Position numbers and translations under genes: made by a program. The notes beneath the pieces are model-generated. The model worked only from the letters and a program-made list of their open reading frames with translations, searched no databases and was not told the DNA's origin. A DNA stretch of 64,000 nt from Sphingorhabdus sp. M41 (lineage in GTDB: Bacteria; Pseudomonadota; Alphaproteobacteria; Sphingomonadales; Sphingomonadaceae). The stretch covers positions 1-64,000 of the forward strand of contig NZ_CP014545.1 of NCBI RefSeq assembly GCF_001586275.1. Direction: 5' to 3'. This document shows positions 38,193 through 46,584 of this stretch, in pieces. Numbering within the stretch: the stretch's first letter is position 1; each line of letters begins with the position of its first letter.

Positions 38193-38996
38193 TCAGATCC
38201 CGACGCGCAGCTTCAGTCCCACCCGCGTATCCGGGGCGGCATCCGACAGGCCGAGGGCGCCATCGACGCCGATGCGGACCGAGCGGGTCAGATTGGTGCC
38301 GAAACCCATGTTGATGCTCTGGCTGTCGCCGATGCTGGAGGAAGCGGATTGTTCATAGGAATAGGAAGCGGTCAGCGCGCTGTTCTTGCCGAGCAGGAGA
38401 TGGCTCCCGGCGGTTCCGGACAGAGTGTTGCGCGTGGCGAAATTATCCGGCTCTCCGATAATCGTATAGCCCGCGCCGACAAATGGCACGATCGCTCCCA
38501 TTTTTTTGGAGAGCTGGCCATTTAGCCCATAATCGACCTTGCCGGTTCCCAGGCCTTTTGCCCGCGATGCGGTTGGCAGTTTGACAGAAGCGCCGACGCT
38601 GGCATTCACGCCAGAGACGGGTAGCTGATAAGCGGCATTGAGCGAGAGGTCGCCAATGCCTTCGCGCTTTACCTGACCGGTCTGCGAACCGTTCGACGCC
38701 AGCAAAGGCGTGCCGAACAGCCCGCCCTGATTGATGATCACCTCCTGCGGGGCGGTGGAGGAAATATAGGGGATCGACGCGGATGCGCTGAACCGGCCTT
38801 TGGTCATCGCGATACCGGTCGTGGCAAAGCTGCTCTTATAGTCCAGCCCTTGACCGACATCCCCTTCGACATGGTCAATTCCAGCGAGCAGCTGGAAATG
38901 GGTTTCGTCCTGGCTATTCTGTTGATCACCGGAATCCTGTGCGAGTGACGGACTGGCAGCGGCGAGAAATATCGGCAGAGAAAGAAAAATGCGCAT
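38193..38996 (-). CDS. Outer-membrane beta-barrel protein (Phenol_MetA_deg-like)
   Basis: A 267-residue exported barrel. The signal peptide ends near SPSLAQ (about residue 20). The body has alternating strands such as FATTGIAMTKGRFSASASI and LSGTAGSHLLLGK, and ends LKLRVGI. It resembles the transporter-like Phenol_MetA_deg family, whose substrate specificity is usually unknown. The C-terminal residue is isoleucine rather than the usual phenylalanine. Confidence 0.75.
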   Translation of the reverse strand: MRIFLSLPIFLAAASPSLAQDSGDQQNSQDETHFQLLAGIDHVEGDVGQGLDYKSSFATTGIAMTKGRFSASASIPYISSTAPQEVIINQGGLFGTPLLASNGSQTGQVKREGIGDLSLNAAYQLPVSGVNASVGASVKLPTASRAKGLGTGKVDYGLNGQLSKKMGAIVPFVGAGYTIIGEPDNFATRNTLSGTAGSHLLLGKNSALTASYSYEQSASSSIGDSQSINMGFGTNLTRSVRIGVDGALGLSDAAPDTRVGLKLRVGI

Positions 38997-39032
38997 ATTG
39001 GCTTCGCTCCATGAAGAGATGGCACCACGCCC

Positions 39033-39060
39033 GCGTGACGCGTGACGCGTGACGCGTGAC
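39033..39060. repeat. Four tandem copies of a 7-bp unit
   Basis: The unit GCGTGAC is repeated four times exactly, followed by a degenerate fifth copy. It lies just upstream of the barrel gene start and could be slippage-prone. Confidence 0.9.
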
Positions 39061-39213
39061 GAGTGCTCGTCTGTGAGTGGAGGGAACGAACCGAAGCCGC
39101 GGTTTAATCCAAATTATTTTGGAAAAACCGTTTCTGGAACCGAAACATATTGAAATTGAACGTTCATTACATTGGATCCGACATTCGCTGGCGTCTGCCG
39201 TAACGCTGTCCGG

Positions 39214-40188
39214 TCAGGATTTTATCCGGCTGTTGCGCGGCTCATCGATATGCAGCCGGGCATTGCGCGGAGTCAGAAAATGGATTTTCCGTTTGGGAAA
39301 ATCGATCGCAACCTGATCAAATTTCCGCAGCACGTCCATACCCATCAGCAAGGTGGGCTTGTCGGCCAGACCGAAGCGCTCGAACGGTGGCGCATCGGCG
39401 AAAGCCACAGAAAGGCTGTCAAAGCGGGCACGGCCGATGCGAAAATCGCGGGCCCGACCAAATTCCACGCCCAGAGTCTCGCCGGTGACAGCGATCAACA
39501 GATTGTCATCTCCCAACTCCTTCGCGCGGCTGATCAGCCGCTTCTGCAATATTTTGTTGGCGATGGAAATCTGGGCGCCCGTGTCAACGATGACATTGAC
39601 CTTGATCCCCGAAATCGTGGCATCGGTGAAGATCAACTGGCCGGACCTCCGCTTTGCAGTCACCACGATTTCCCTTGAACCTGGCCGGTTGCGCGCTTCT
39701 TCCGCATCTTCAATGACAATCTGGTTCAAGACGAAATCAAACAATATCCGCTGGTCCTGCAAGCCGTCGAGGCCCAATATGCCATCGGCGCCAATATGCC
39801 GCGCCGCCAGAACCGGCGAAATCAGCCCGTCATAGCTTTTCCGGCCGAGAGTCAGGCTGGGAACGTAGACCATGTCGACCATGCTGGTGCCGGCAATACT
39901 CATCAGTTCGGCCGGCTCTTCGCCTTCCAGTGCCAGCCTGTCGGCAATTGTGCGCGAAATCACGGTCCGTTCTGCGCCGGTGTCGATTACGAAGGAAAAG
40001 GGTCCCTTGCCTTCGATACTGACCGGAACGGTCATCCGTTCGGCGCGATCCTCGTCGAGATCGATAATCTGGCCTTCGGGATTGATCAGGCTGCCGGGCG
40101 CAACCGGCTGGCCAAAGGGCATGGGGTAAGCCATTGCCAAAGCGGAGGCCAGAACAGCAGGTGTCAGGCTCATCAAAAAGGCTGGCAT
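39214..40188 (-). CDS. Double-domain retropepsin-like aspartic protease (copy 1)
   Basis: A 324-residue protein with a weak signal peptide and two aspartic-protease half-domains. The first has FVIDTGAERTVIS with Asp69 and GILGLDGL at about 136-143; the second has VIVDTGAQISIAN with Asp202 and a later LLMGMDVL. Each half shows the DTG plus hydrophobic-hydrophobic-Gly pattern of retropepsins, so one chain could form an intramolecular pseudo-dimer as in pepsin. Linked to a close paralogue about 100 bp upstream. Substrate unknown. Confidence 0.85.
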   Translation of the reverse strand: MPAFLMSLTPAVLASALAMAYPMPFGQPVAPGSLINPEGQIIDLDEDRAERMTVPVSIEGKGPFSFVIDTGAERTVISRTIADRLALEGEEPAELMSIAGTSMVDMVYVPSLTLGRKSYDGLISPVLAARHIGADGILGLDGLQDQRILFDFVLNQIVIEDAEEARNRPGSREIVVTAKRRSGQLIFTDATISGIKVNVIVDTGAQISIANKILQKRLISRAKELGDDNLLIAVTGETLGVEFGRARDFRIGRARFDSLSVAFADAPPFERFGLADKPTLLMGMDVLRKFDQVAIDFPKRKIHFLTPRNARLHIDEPRNSRIKS

Positions 40189-40293
40189 CGTCTCTCCAAT
40201 CTATTCTTTCCAGCTAGCGACAGCTTAGGCTGCGGTTCTCTACTTGCCACTGGCTTACCACCAATGGTCGCCGAGCCTCGACCAACGACATCG

Positions 40294-41244
40294 CTAGGCA
40301 TCTTTCGGGATCAGGAAGTAGATTTTCCGGTTGGCAAAATCGATCGCCACCCGGTCAAATTTGCGCAACGCATCCATGCCCAGAAACAGCGCCGGTTTCC
40401 TGTCCAGTTTCAAAGCCTTGAACGGTGCAATATCGGCGAAAGCGATCGGGATGATGCCAAAGCGAGCGCGTCCGATCAGCAATTCCTCGGCAATGCCATA
40501 ATCGGCCTGCACCGACCGACCGGTGACATCGACGAGACTGGCCTGCACCATGGCTGACGATTTCAGCCGCAACCGTCGTTGCAACACCTTGTTACCGATG
40601 GAAAGCTCACCGCCGGTGTCGATGATCACGCTGGTTTTGATTCCGGCAATCGTGGCATTGGTGAAAATCAATTGCCCGGAGCGCCGTCTTGCGGTCACCA
40701 CGATTTCCCGGCGCGATCTGCTTTTCAGCGGCTTGCTGGTATCCTCGATAGAAATATTTCGCGCGAGAAAATCGAACAGGATCCTCTGGCCCTGCAGACT
40801 GTCGAGACCGAGAACCCCGTCTGCGCCAATATTGGCGGAGCGGAATGTCGGCGAAATCAGACCGTCATAGCTGCGCGTCCCCAGAGTCAGGCTGGGGACA
40901 AAGACGGTCTGCACTGTGGTGCTGCCCGCCAGTGCCACAATCGTGACTTCATCCTCGATATCAAGCGCCAGCGCGCCAGCAATTTCCTTGGACAATATGG
41001 TTCGTTGCGAAGCCGTATCGATAATGAATTCATAGGGCCCGCCATTTTCGATCCGGACCGCGACCGTCATCCGCTCGCGCCGGTCCTGCGCAATCGCAAT
41101 CTGTTCCGCATCGGGCTGGAGAAACTGGTCGGGCAGCCTGTCGGCAATATGTGCCTCGGTCTCCGGTTCCACCGGAATGGACGCCGCGGGCTGAGCCGCA
41201 AACAGCGACGCGCAGACAGGAAGCAACATTGTCGGACAAGCCAT
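40294..41244 (-). CDS. Double-domain retropepsin-like aspartic protease (copy 2, altered first motif)
   Basis: A 316-residue paralogue of the neighbouring protein with the same architecture. The first motif reads FIIDTASQRTILS (Asp76; Gly of DTG replaced by Ala78), the second reads VIIDTGGELSIGN (Asp209), and GVLGLDSLQGQRILFDF matches copy 1 closely. A possible signal peptide (MACPTMLLPVCASLF) is at the N terminus. The change in the first DTG could alter or reduce activity. Adjacent tandem copies point to recent duplication followed by divergence. Confidence 0.85.
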   Translation of the reverse strand: MACPTMLLPVCASLFAAQPAASIPVEPETEAHIADRLPDQFLQPDAEQIAIAQDRRERMTVAVRIENGGPYEFIIDTASQRTILSKEIAGALALDIEDEVTIVALAGSTTVQTVFVPSLTLGTRSYDGLISPTFRSANIGADGVLGLDSLQGQRILFDFLARNISIEDTSKPLKSRSRREIVVTARRRSGQLIFTNATIAGIKTSVIIDTGGELSIGNKVLQRRLRLKSSAMVQASLVDVTGRSVQADYGIAEELLIGRARFGIIPIAFADIAPFKALKLDRKPALFLGMDALRKFDRVAIDFANRKIYFLIPKDA

Positions 41245-41303
41245 TCGCCAACCCTAGCCGATAATCGACATCTCGCCAAATCCGGCTCAACTCGCCGGCA
41301 ATT

Positions 41304-43913
41304 CTAATCCAGTTTCATAGCCTCGCTGATCAGCGATTCCGCCTCGATCAGCAACGCGTCATCGGTCGCTCCCTGCGCGACATGTTCGCGGCCGATCATC
41401 ACCAGCACCGGCACCGCCAGCGGGCTGACCCGCTCCAGCTCCACATGGATTATCGACTCCGCCGCCCGGTCGAGCAGATCGCCAAGCCTTCCGACATCGG
41501 TCATCCGCGCCCGCGCATCCGCCCATGCCGCCTGCATCAGCAGATGGTCCGGCTCATATTTGCGCAACACGTCGAAGATCAGGTCGGTCGAAAAAGTGAC
41601 CTGCTTGCCGGTCTTGCGCTTGCCCGGATGCTGCCGCTCGACCAGACCGCTGATCACCGCCACCTCGCGGAAAGCGCGCTTGAGCAGGTGCGACCCCTCC
41701 ACCCAGTCGAAAAACTCGTCTTCCAATATATCGGCGCTGAACAGCGGGCGGGGATCGGTGACCGGCTCGACGCTGTAGCAGGCCAGCGCATAATCATTGG
41801 CGACAAAGCCGACCGGCTTGAGGCCGCGGTCCTCCATCCGCCGGGTCAGCAGCATGCCCAGCGACTGGTGCGCGTTCCATCCTTCGAAACTGTAGCAGAC
41901 CATATAATGCAGCTTCTTGTGCAGAAAGGTCTCGACCAGCAATTGCCCCGGTTCCGGCATCACCGAGCGATGGTCCTGCATCTCCAGCCATTCGCGGACA
42001 TCGTCGGGGAACCGCGCCCAGCCGGCGCGATCGGTCAGAAAAGCGCGCACCCGGTCGGACAAATGGGTGGTCAGCGGCAGTCTCGCCCCGCCATAGCTCG
42101 GGATCATCGCCGCTTTCTTCGAGGCGCGGACAATGACATCGCTGGCGTCCATCTTGATCAGCTCGAGGCTCAGTCCGGCGAAGAAAAACGTGTCGCCGAC
42201 CGATAGCATGGCGGCAAAACCTTCCTCGACCTTACCGAGATTGCGGCCGTTCTTGAACCGGACAGTCATCATCGCCGCGTCGACGATGATCCCGGCGTTG
42301 AGCCGGTGCTGGGCAGCGAATTTAGGATGGGTCAGGCTCCAGACGCCCTTCGCGTCCCGCCGCAGCCGCTTGAACCGGTCATAGGCCTTGAGCGCATAGC
42401 CGCCGTCGCGGGTAAAATTCAGCACCCGCTCGAACTGCTCTTTCGACAGGGCGCTATAGGGCAAGGCGCTTTGCACCTCGTCGAGCAGATCATCCTCCTG
42501 AAACGGTCCGGCGCAAGCGCAGCTCATCACATGCTGGGCGAGCACATCCAGCCCGCCGGCGCGAAACGGTTCGCCGTCGCGGCGGCCCTCGTTGACCGCA
42601 TCCAGCGCTGCCCGCGCCTCGAGATATTCAAACCGGTTGCCGGGCACGAGCAGCGCCCTGGACGACACATCCAGCCGGTGGTTGGCGCGGCCGATCCGCT
42701 GCAGCAGGCGCGAGGAACCCTTGGGCGCGCCCATCTGGATGACGCAATCAATATCGCCCCAGTCGACCCCGAGATCGAGCGAAGCGGTGCAGACCAGCGC
42801 CCGCATCTGGCCCGAGGCCATGGCATTCTCGACCTTGCGCCGCGCCTCCTTCGATAGGCTGCCGTGATGGATACCGATGGCGAGATTTCCGTCATTGATA
42901 TCCCACAGCTGCTGGAAGGTGAATTCGGCGAGAAAGCGGGTGTTGCAGAAGACCAGGGTCATCCGGTTCTTGCGTATCTGCTCCATCACCTGCGGAATCG
43001 CATAGGTGCCGGCATGGCCGGACCAGGGTACGCGCACCGGATCGCCTTCCGGCGTCTCGGGCAGCATGATCGACAGATCGGCCGGTGCGCCGTCCGCGCC
43101 GAGCACATGGGTGACGCTATGGATATCACCATAAGGGGCCAGCCAGGCGCGGAAATCATCCGGTTCGGCCACCGTGGCGGACAAGGCGACCCGCTGCATC
43201 TCCGGCGCGATTTTTTGCAGCCGCGCCAGCGATAGCGCGAGCAGGTCGCCGCGCTTGCCGGTGGCAAAGGCGTGCACCTCGTCGATCACCACGCGTTTCA
43301 GCCCGGCGAACAGGGCAAAGCTTTCCGGCTGGCTGAGCAGCAGGTTGAGCGACTCCGGCGTGGTCAGCAATATCTGCGGCGGCTTCACTCTCTGCCGCGC
43401 CTTGCGATTCGCCGGCGTATCGCCGCTGCGTGTTTCGACCGTGATCGGCAGGCCCATTTCCTCGATCGGCGTCAGCAGATTGCGCTGCACATCGACGGCC
43501 AGCGCCTTGAGCGGCGAGATATAGAGCGTGTGAAGGACGTGCCGTTCATCCCGGGCCTGGCGAAGGGCAGTTCGCGCGCCGCCAGATGTTTCGACAGGTT
43601 CAGCACGAACGGTTGTTTTGCCCGCCCCGGCTAGGCCCTCCCGTTCGCCCTGAGCTTGTCGAAGGGCCGGTTGCGCCAGCCCTGGTGCTTCCACAGACTC
43701 AGCACTCACGGGTTGCCTGGCCTCCCCTTCCACAAGCTCCACCAGCGTCGGCAGGAAACCCGCCAGCGTCTTGCCCGCTCCGGTCGGCGCCGTCAGCAAG
43801 GCGTGCCGTCCCGCCCGGGCTGCCGCTAGCATCTCCAGCTGATGCGGCCGCACGCTCCAGCCGCGCGAAGCGAACCAGTCGGTCAGTTTTGGGGGTAAAT
43901 CTGTTGCCATCAT
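41304..43913 (-). CDS. Ligase-associated DNA damage response DEXH-box helicase (Lhr-like)
   Basis: An 869-residue superfamily 2 helicase of the Lhr type. Walker A is APTGAGKT (residues 42-49), the DEVH box is VVIDEVHAFATGKRG, SAT is VALSATVAEPDDF, and the motif VI region QRIGRANHR is present; an Lhr C-terminal winged helix and barrel domains follow. Between the Walker A and motif Ia (YISPLKALAVDVQRN) there is an insertion of about 55 residues (residues 69-124) made of two repeated units. PdeM about 5 kb away belongs to the same pathway. Confidence 0.92.
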   Translation of the reverse strand: MMATDLPPKLTDWFASRGWSVRPHQLEMLAAARAGRHALLTAPTGAGKTLAGFLPTLVELVEGEARQPVSAESVEAPGLAQPALRQAQGEREGLAGAGKTTVRAEPVETSGGARTALRQARDERHVLHTLYISPLKALAVDVQRNLLTPIEEMGLPITVETRSGDTPANRKARQRVKPPQILLTTPESLNLLLSQPESFALFAGLKRVVIDEVHAFATGKRGDLLALSLARLQKIAPEMQRVALSATVAEPDDFRAWLAPYGDIHSVTHVLGADGAPADLSIMLPETPEGDPVRVPWSGHAGTYAIPQVMEQIRKNRMTLVFCNTRFLAEFTFQQLWDINDGNLAIGIHHGSLSKEARRKVENAMASGQMRALVCTASLDLGVDWGDIDCVIQMGAPKGSSRLLQRIGRANHRLDVSSRALLVPGNRFEYLEARAALDAVNEGRRDGEPFRAGGLDVLAQHVMSCACAGPFQEDDLLDEVQSALPYSALSKEQFERVLNFTRDGGYALKAYDRFKRLRRDAKGVWSLTHPKFAAQHRLNAGIIVDAAMMTVRFKNGRNLGKVEEGFAAMLSVGDTFFFAGLSLELIKMDASDVIVRASKKAAMIPSYGGARLPLTTHLSDRVRAFLTDRAGWARFPDDVREWLEMQDHRSVMPEPGQLLVETFLHKKLHYMVCYSFEGWNAHQSLGMLLTRRMEDRGLKPVGFVANDYALACYSVEPVTDPRPLFSADILEDEFFDWVEGSHLLKRAFREVAVISGLVERQHPGKRKTGKQVTFSTDLIFDVLRKYEPDHLLMQAAWADARARMTDVGRLGDLLDRAAESIIHVELERVSPLAVPVLVMIGREHVAQGATDDALLIEAESLISEAMKLD
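43539..43709. repeat. Tandem 99-bp repeat carrying sphingomonad-type palindromic elements, in the helicase frame
   Basis: Two 72-bp units (43638-43709 and 43539-43610) are separated by 27 bp. In the protein they read VSAESVEAP...ALRQAQGERE and VRAEPVETS...ALRQARDERH. At DNA level they contain the paired GTTTCGACAGGTTCAGCACG and CCTGAGCTTGTCGAAGGG sequences typical of intergenic palindromic repeats in Sphingomonadales genomes. They are in frame, so the helicase is not broken. Confidence 0.85.
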
Positions 43914-44011
43914 AACCGGAAGTTTGAGATATTATAGACCCATGGGGATGCTATGTAGTTGGTCATGGACAGGGTCGACGACAAGCAGAGCAGACACTTT
44001 TTCCAATCTGA

Positions 44012-44040
44012 TTGCAAGATCAAGTATTTTATAGTATATG
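44012..44040 (+). promoter_or_regulatory. Possible promoter for the 44.1-kb gene pair
   Basis: TTGCAA and TATATG are separated by 17 bp in an AT-rich stretch, 50 bp upstream of the start at 44091. Each hexamer matches the sigma-70 consensus at four positions of six. Confidence 0.4.
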
Positions 44041-44090
44041 TTAGTATTGCTCGCATCGCATTTGAGTAAAATGAGAAAACCGGGGGATGA

Positions 44091-44381
44091 ATGCAGATTG
44101 CTATTCTGTTCAAGGCTCTTTTTTTCAATGGAGTTGGCACCTCGTCTATTTTACTGGCGCTAATGACCCTGTTTGATTTCCAGTGCGGAGAAGCACGGTT
44201 GAAATGCCTGTCCAACGCGCTCGACGGAGATGTTCCGAACCGCTTTTATGCTGCTCTTGGTGTAGGCGTCGTTTTTCTGGTTATCGGCGGTGCTTTAGGC
44301 GCCAAGGAAGCAAATATAATCAAAACAATCTGGGATGGGGTCGCCAGCAAGATTCCCTCATTCGGACGTGCAGATGAGTAA
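44091..44381 (+). CDS. Small membrane protein of unknown function
   Basis: A 96-residue protein with two hydrophobic segments (about residues 8-28 and 52-72) connected by a loop with two cysteines (FQCGEARLKC). A GGGGGA sequence precedes the ATG. It overlaps the next gene by 8 bp, so the two are cotranscribed. Codon use and base composition are AT-richer than neighbours, hinting at acquisition. No family recognised. Confidence 0.6.
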   Translation: MQIAILFKALFFNGVGTSSILLALMTLFDFQCGEARLKCLSNALDGDVPNRFYAALGVGVVFLVIGGALGAKEANIIKTIWDGVASKIPSFGRADE

Positions 44382-45219
44382 CCGTTTCTGGATTATAGCC
44401 AGCGGACTTGTGTGGCTGCTCGGTGTAGGGTTGGCTCTCAGCGTCTTTTTCTCATATAATGATCTGCGTTCAGAATTGGCCCAGAAAAATCTGGCGATAG
44501 CCAAGGCCGAAACGGAATTAAGCGCGAAACAGGCTGATCTGGATGGTCTCGCAGAACGCATCGCCAGACAGCAAAGCCAATTTGCGACGCTGGAAGATGC
44601 TGTCATTGAAGTGACTCTGTTCCTCGAACAGAATTCGGGCAAAAAAGATCTGGTCCAGAGGCTGTGTAATCAGAATGGCTCAAGGCTTGCCGGCTTGGCA
44701 CTCACCATATGTGCCAATGTCCATAACGTTCTGGGAGATTCCTATTATTCATATTTGCAGACGGTGTTGCAGGCAACCTTGTTTCGCAGCACTGACAAAT
44801 TTGAAGCCGCCAGCGAAAAATATCTAAGCGCGCAATCTCAAATCAAACAAGTTTCTGCCCCGCCACAACATCGAGCATTGCTGCAAGCTCTGGCTTTTGA
44901 AGGGCAGGCCTATTCTGCCTATCGACAAGACCAGCTGACGGCAGCGAAAGGGCTGATTGATGACGCGCAGAGAGTGATGCAGCCATTTCCCAACCAGGTT
45001 TCCGGCTTTGTTGCGTTGACAGACTTGAAGATTGCCTGTGAAAGCAAAATCCCGAAGGCGGAAATTTCTGAAAAATATCAGCAATATAAACGCGACTTGG
45101 AAAAAGCCATCGGTTCAGCCTCCGGAGCATGGCTGGATTACCGGAAGCGGGACCTGGCCAACTTCGAAAACGATCCAGAATTGAAGCTTGTTTGCCCCGA
45201 ATTTAGTACGGGCACCTGA
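44374..45219 (+). CDS. Membrane-anchored coiled-coil protein of unknown function
   Basis: A 281-residue protein with an N-terminal membrane anchor (residues 4-24), a coiled-coil segment (about 27-75, LRSELAQKNLAIAKAETEL), and a helical C-terminal region that could be a solenoid (QLTAAKGLIDDAQRV, AEISEKYQQYKRDLEKAI). The anchor implies a periplasmic or cytoplasmic tethered protein. It is read from 44374 (MSNRFWIIASG), overlapping the small membrane gene. No family recognised. Confidence 0.65.
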   Translation: MSNRFWIIASGLVWLLGVGLALSVFFSYNDLRSELAQKNLAIAKAETELSAKQADLDGLAERIARQQSQFATLEDAVIEVTLFLEQNSGKKDLVQRLCNQNGSRLAGLALTICANVHNVLGDSYYSYLQTVLQATLFRSTDKFEAASEKYLSAQSQIKQVSAPPQHRALLQALAFEGQAYSAYRQDQLTAAKGLIDDAQRVMQPFPNQVSGFVALTDLKIACESKIPKAEISEKYQQYKRDLEKAIGSASGAWLDYRKRDLANFENDPELKLVCPEFSTGT

Positions 45220-45456
45220 ATCAGGATTAAAAAATAACATCCTGTTTCGGTGATACGGGTGGGAAGTCTATCTGTGAGCCAAATTTCTTCGCTTCACAAT
45301 GGCTCCACATATTCTTGATCCAACCCTGTCATAGGCACTGCCGGCTGCTCGAACCGGCGCTCTCCAAACAGCGCGCAGATAATGCAACCGGCAACCGCGC
45401 CTGATCCTTGCCCGCTCGGAAATATTCCCGTATCCACCGACCGGAGCGATTTCGAC

Positions 45457-46584
45457 ATGGTCGCGCCACCAGACCCAATAAGAGCGACAAAGATGGACAA
45501 TCGGACAACATCGGAGACACGGGTTGAGTGGGGCTTCATGATTGCCCTTCTGGTGATTGTCTCGCTGGCCTTCGCGGTTCTGGTCGAGCCATTTTTCGGT
45601 GCCATCGTCTGGGGCGTCGTCGTCGCCGTCCTGTTCCGTCCGGTGTACGAACGATTGCTCGGCTATCTGCCCGGCCGCACCAATATGGCCGCGGTGATCA
45701 CGCTGATTCTGATATTGTTGCTGGTCGTGGTCCCGACAATTTTGCTCGGCATGGCACTGGCCCAGGAGGCCGCGACCATCTATCTGCGGATTCAGAATGG
45801 GGAAATCGATTTCGGCGCGGTGTTCCAGGCGTTTGAAAATTCGTTGCCCCAATGGGTGCAGAACCAGCTCGCCGCTTATGGCTATGGCGATTTTGCCAGC
45901 ATCAGGGCGGAAATCGAACAGTCCATATCCGCCATTCTCGAATTTCTGGTGACCCAGTTGCTGAGCGTCGGGCAGGGCGCCTTCCAGTTCATGCTCAGCC
46001 TGGGTGTCATGCTCTATTTGACCTTTTTCCTGCTGCGCGATGGTCGTGCACTGAGCGACCGTATCGAACAGATGGTTCCGCTCGGAGAGGAAAAGCGGCG
46101 CATTCTCATGGAAAAATTTCTGGTAGTCATTCGCGCGACCATCAAGGGCAGCCTGATTATCGCGATCATTCAGGGCAGTCTCGGAGGGATTGTCTTCTGG
46201 GCGCTCGATATCCGGGGCGCATTATTATGGGCAGTTTTGATGGGCATATTCTCCCTGATTCCGGCCATCGGCACTGGGTTCGTCTGGGTCCCGGTGGCGC
46301 TTTATCTGTTCATCACAGGAGCTGTCTGGCAGGCTGTGGTGCTGGTTCTCTGCGGCGTGTTCGTGATCAGCATGGTCGACAATCTCGTCCGTCCGACTCT
46401 GGTCGGCAGGGACACGCGGATGCCCGACTATGTCGTGCTGATCTCGACGCTCGGCGGCCTGCAGCTGTTCGGGATCAACGGCATCGTGATCGGTCCGCTG
46501 GTGGCGGCTCTGTTCATCGCGATCTGGAGCATTTTCTCCGAGATGCAACAGGGACAGGTGGAGCCGGAAAAAGCTAGCGAATAG
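45457..46584 (+). CDS. AI-2E family transporter (PerM / UPF0118)
   Basis: A 375-residue polytopic inner-membrane protein with about eight membrane segments, including FMIALLVIVSLAFAVLVEPFF near the N terminus, and the family signature region around SLGVMLYLTFFLLRDG and ALLWAVLMGIFSLIPAIG. Family members have been linked to export of small molecules such as AI-2, or to Na+/H+ exchange, without a single agreed role. Start is uncertain; 45382 and 45493 are alternatives. The 3' end overlaps the convergent deacetylase gene by 11 bp. Confidence 0.88.
   Translation: MVAPPDPIRATKMDNRTTSETRVEWGFMIALLVIVSLAFAVLVEPFFGAIVWGVVVAVLFRPVYERLLGYLPGRTNMAAVITLILILLLVVVPTILLGMALAQEAATIYLRIQNGEIDFGAVFQAFENSLPQWVQNQLAAYGYGDFASIRAEIEQSISAILEFLVTQLLSVGQGAFQFMLSLGVMLYLTFFLLRDGRALSDRIEQMVPLGEEKRRILMEKFLVVIRATIKGSLIIAIIQGSLGGIVFWALDIRGALLWAVLMGIFSLIPAIGTGFVWVPVALYLFITGAVWQAVVLVLCGVFVISMVDNLVRPTLVGRDTRMPDYVVLISTLGGLQLFGINGIVIGPLVAALFIAIWSIFSEMQQGQVEPEKASE

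Noticed and set aside
43910-44215. Leftward 101-codon frame between the helicase and the hypothetical pair
   Set aside because: It overlaps the supported gene at 44091 and has no ribosome-binding site or recognisable sequence.
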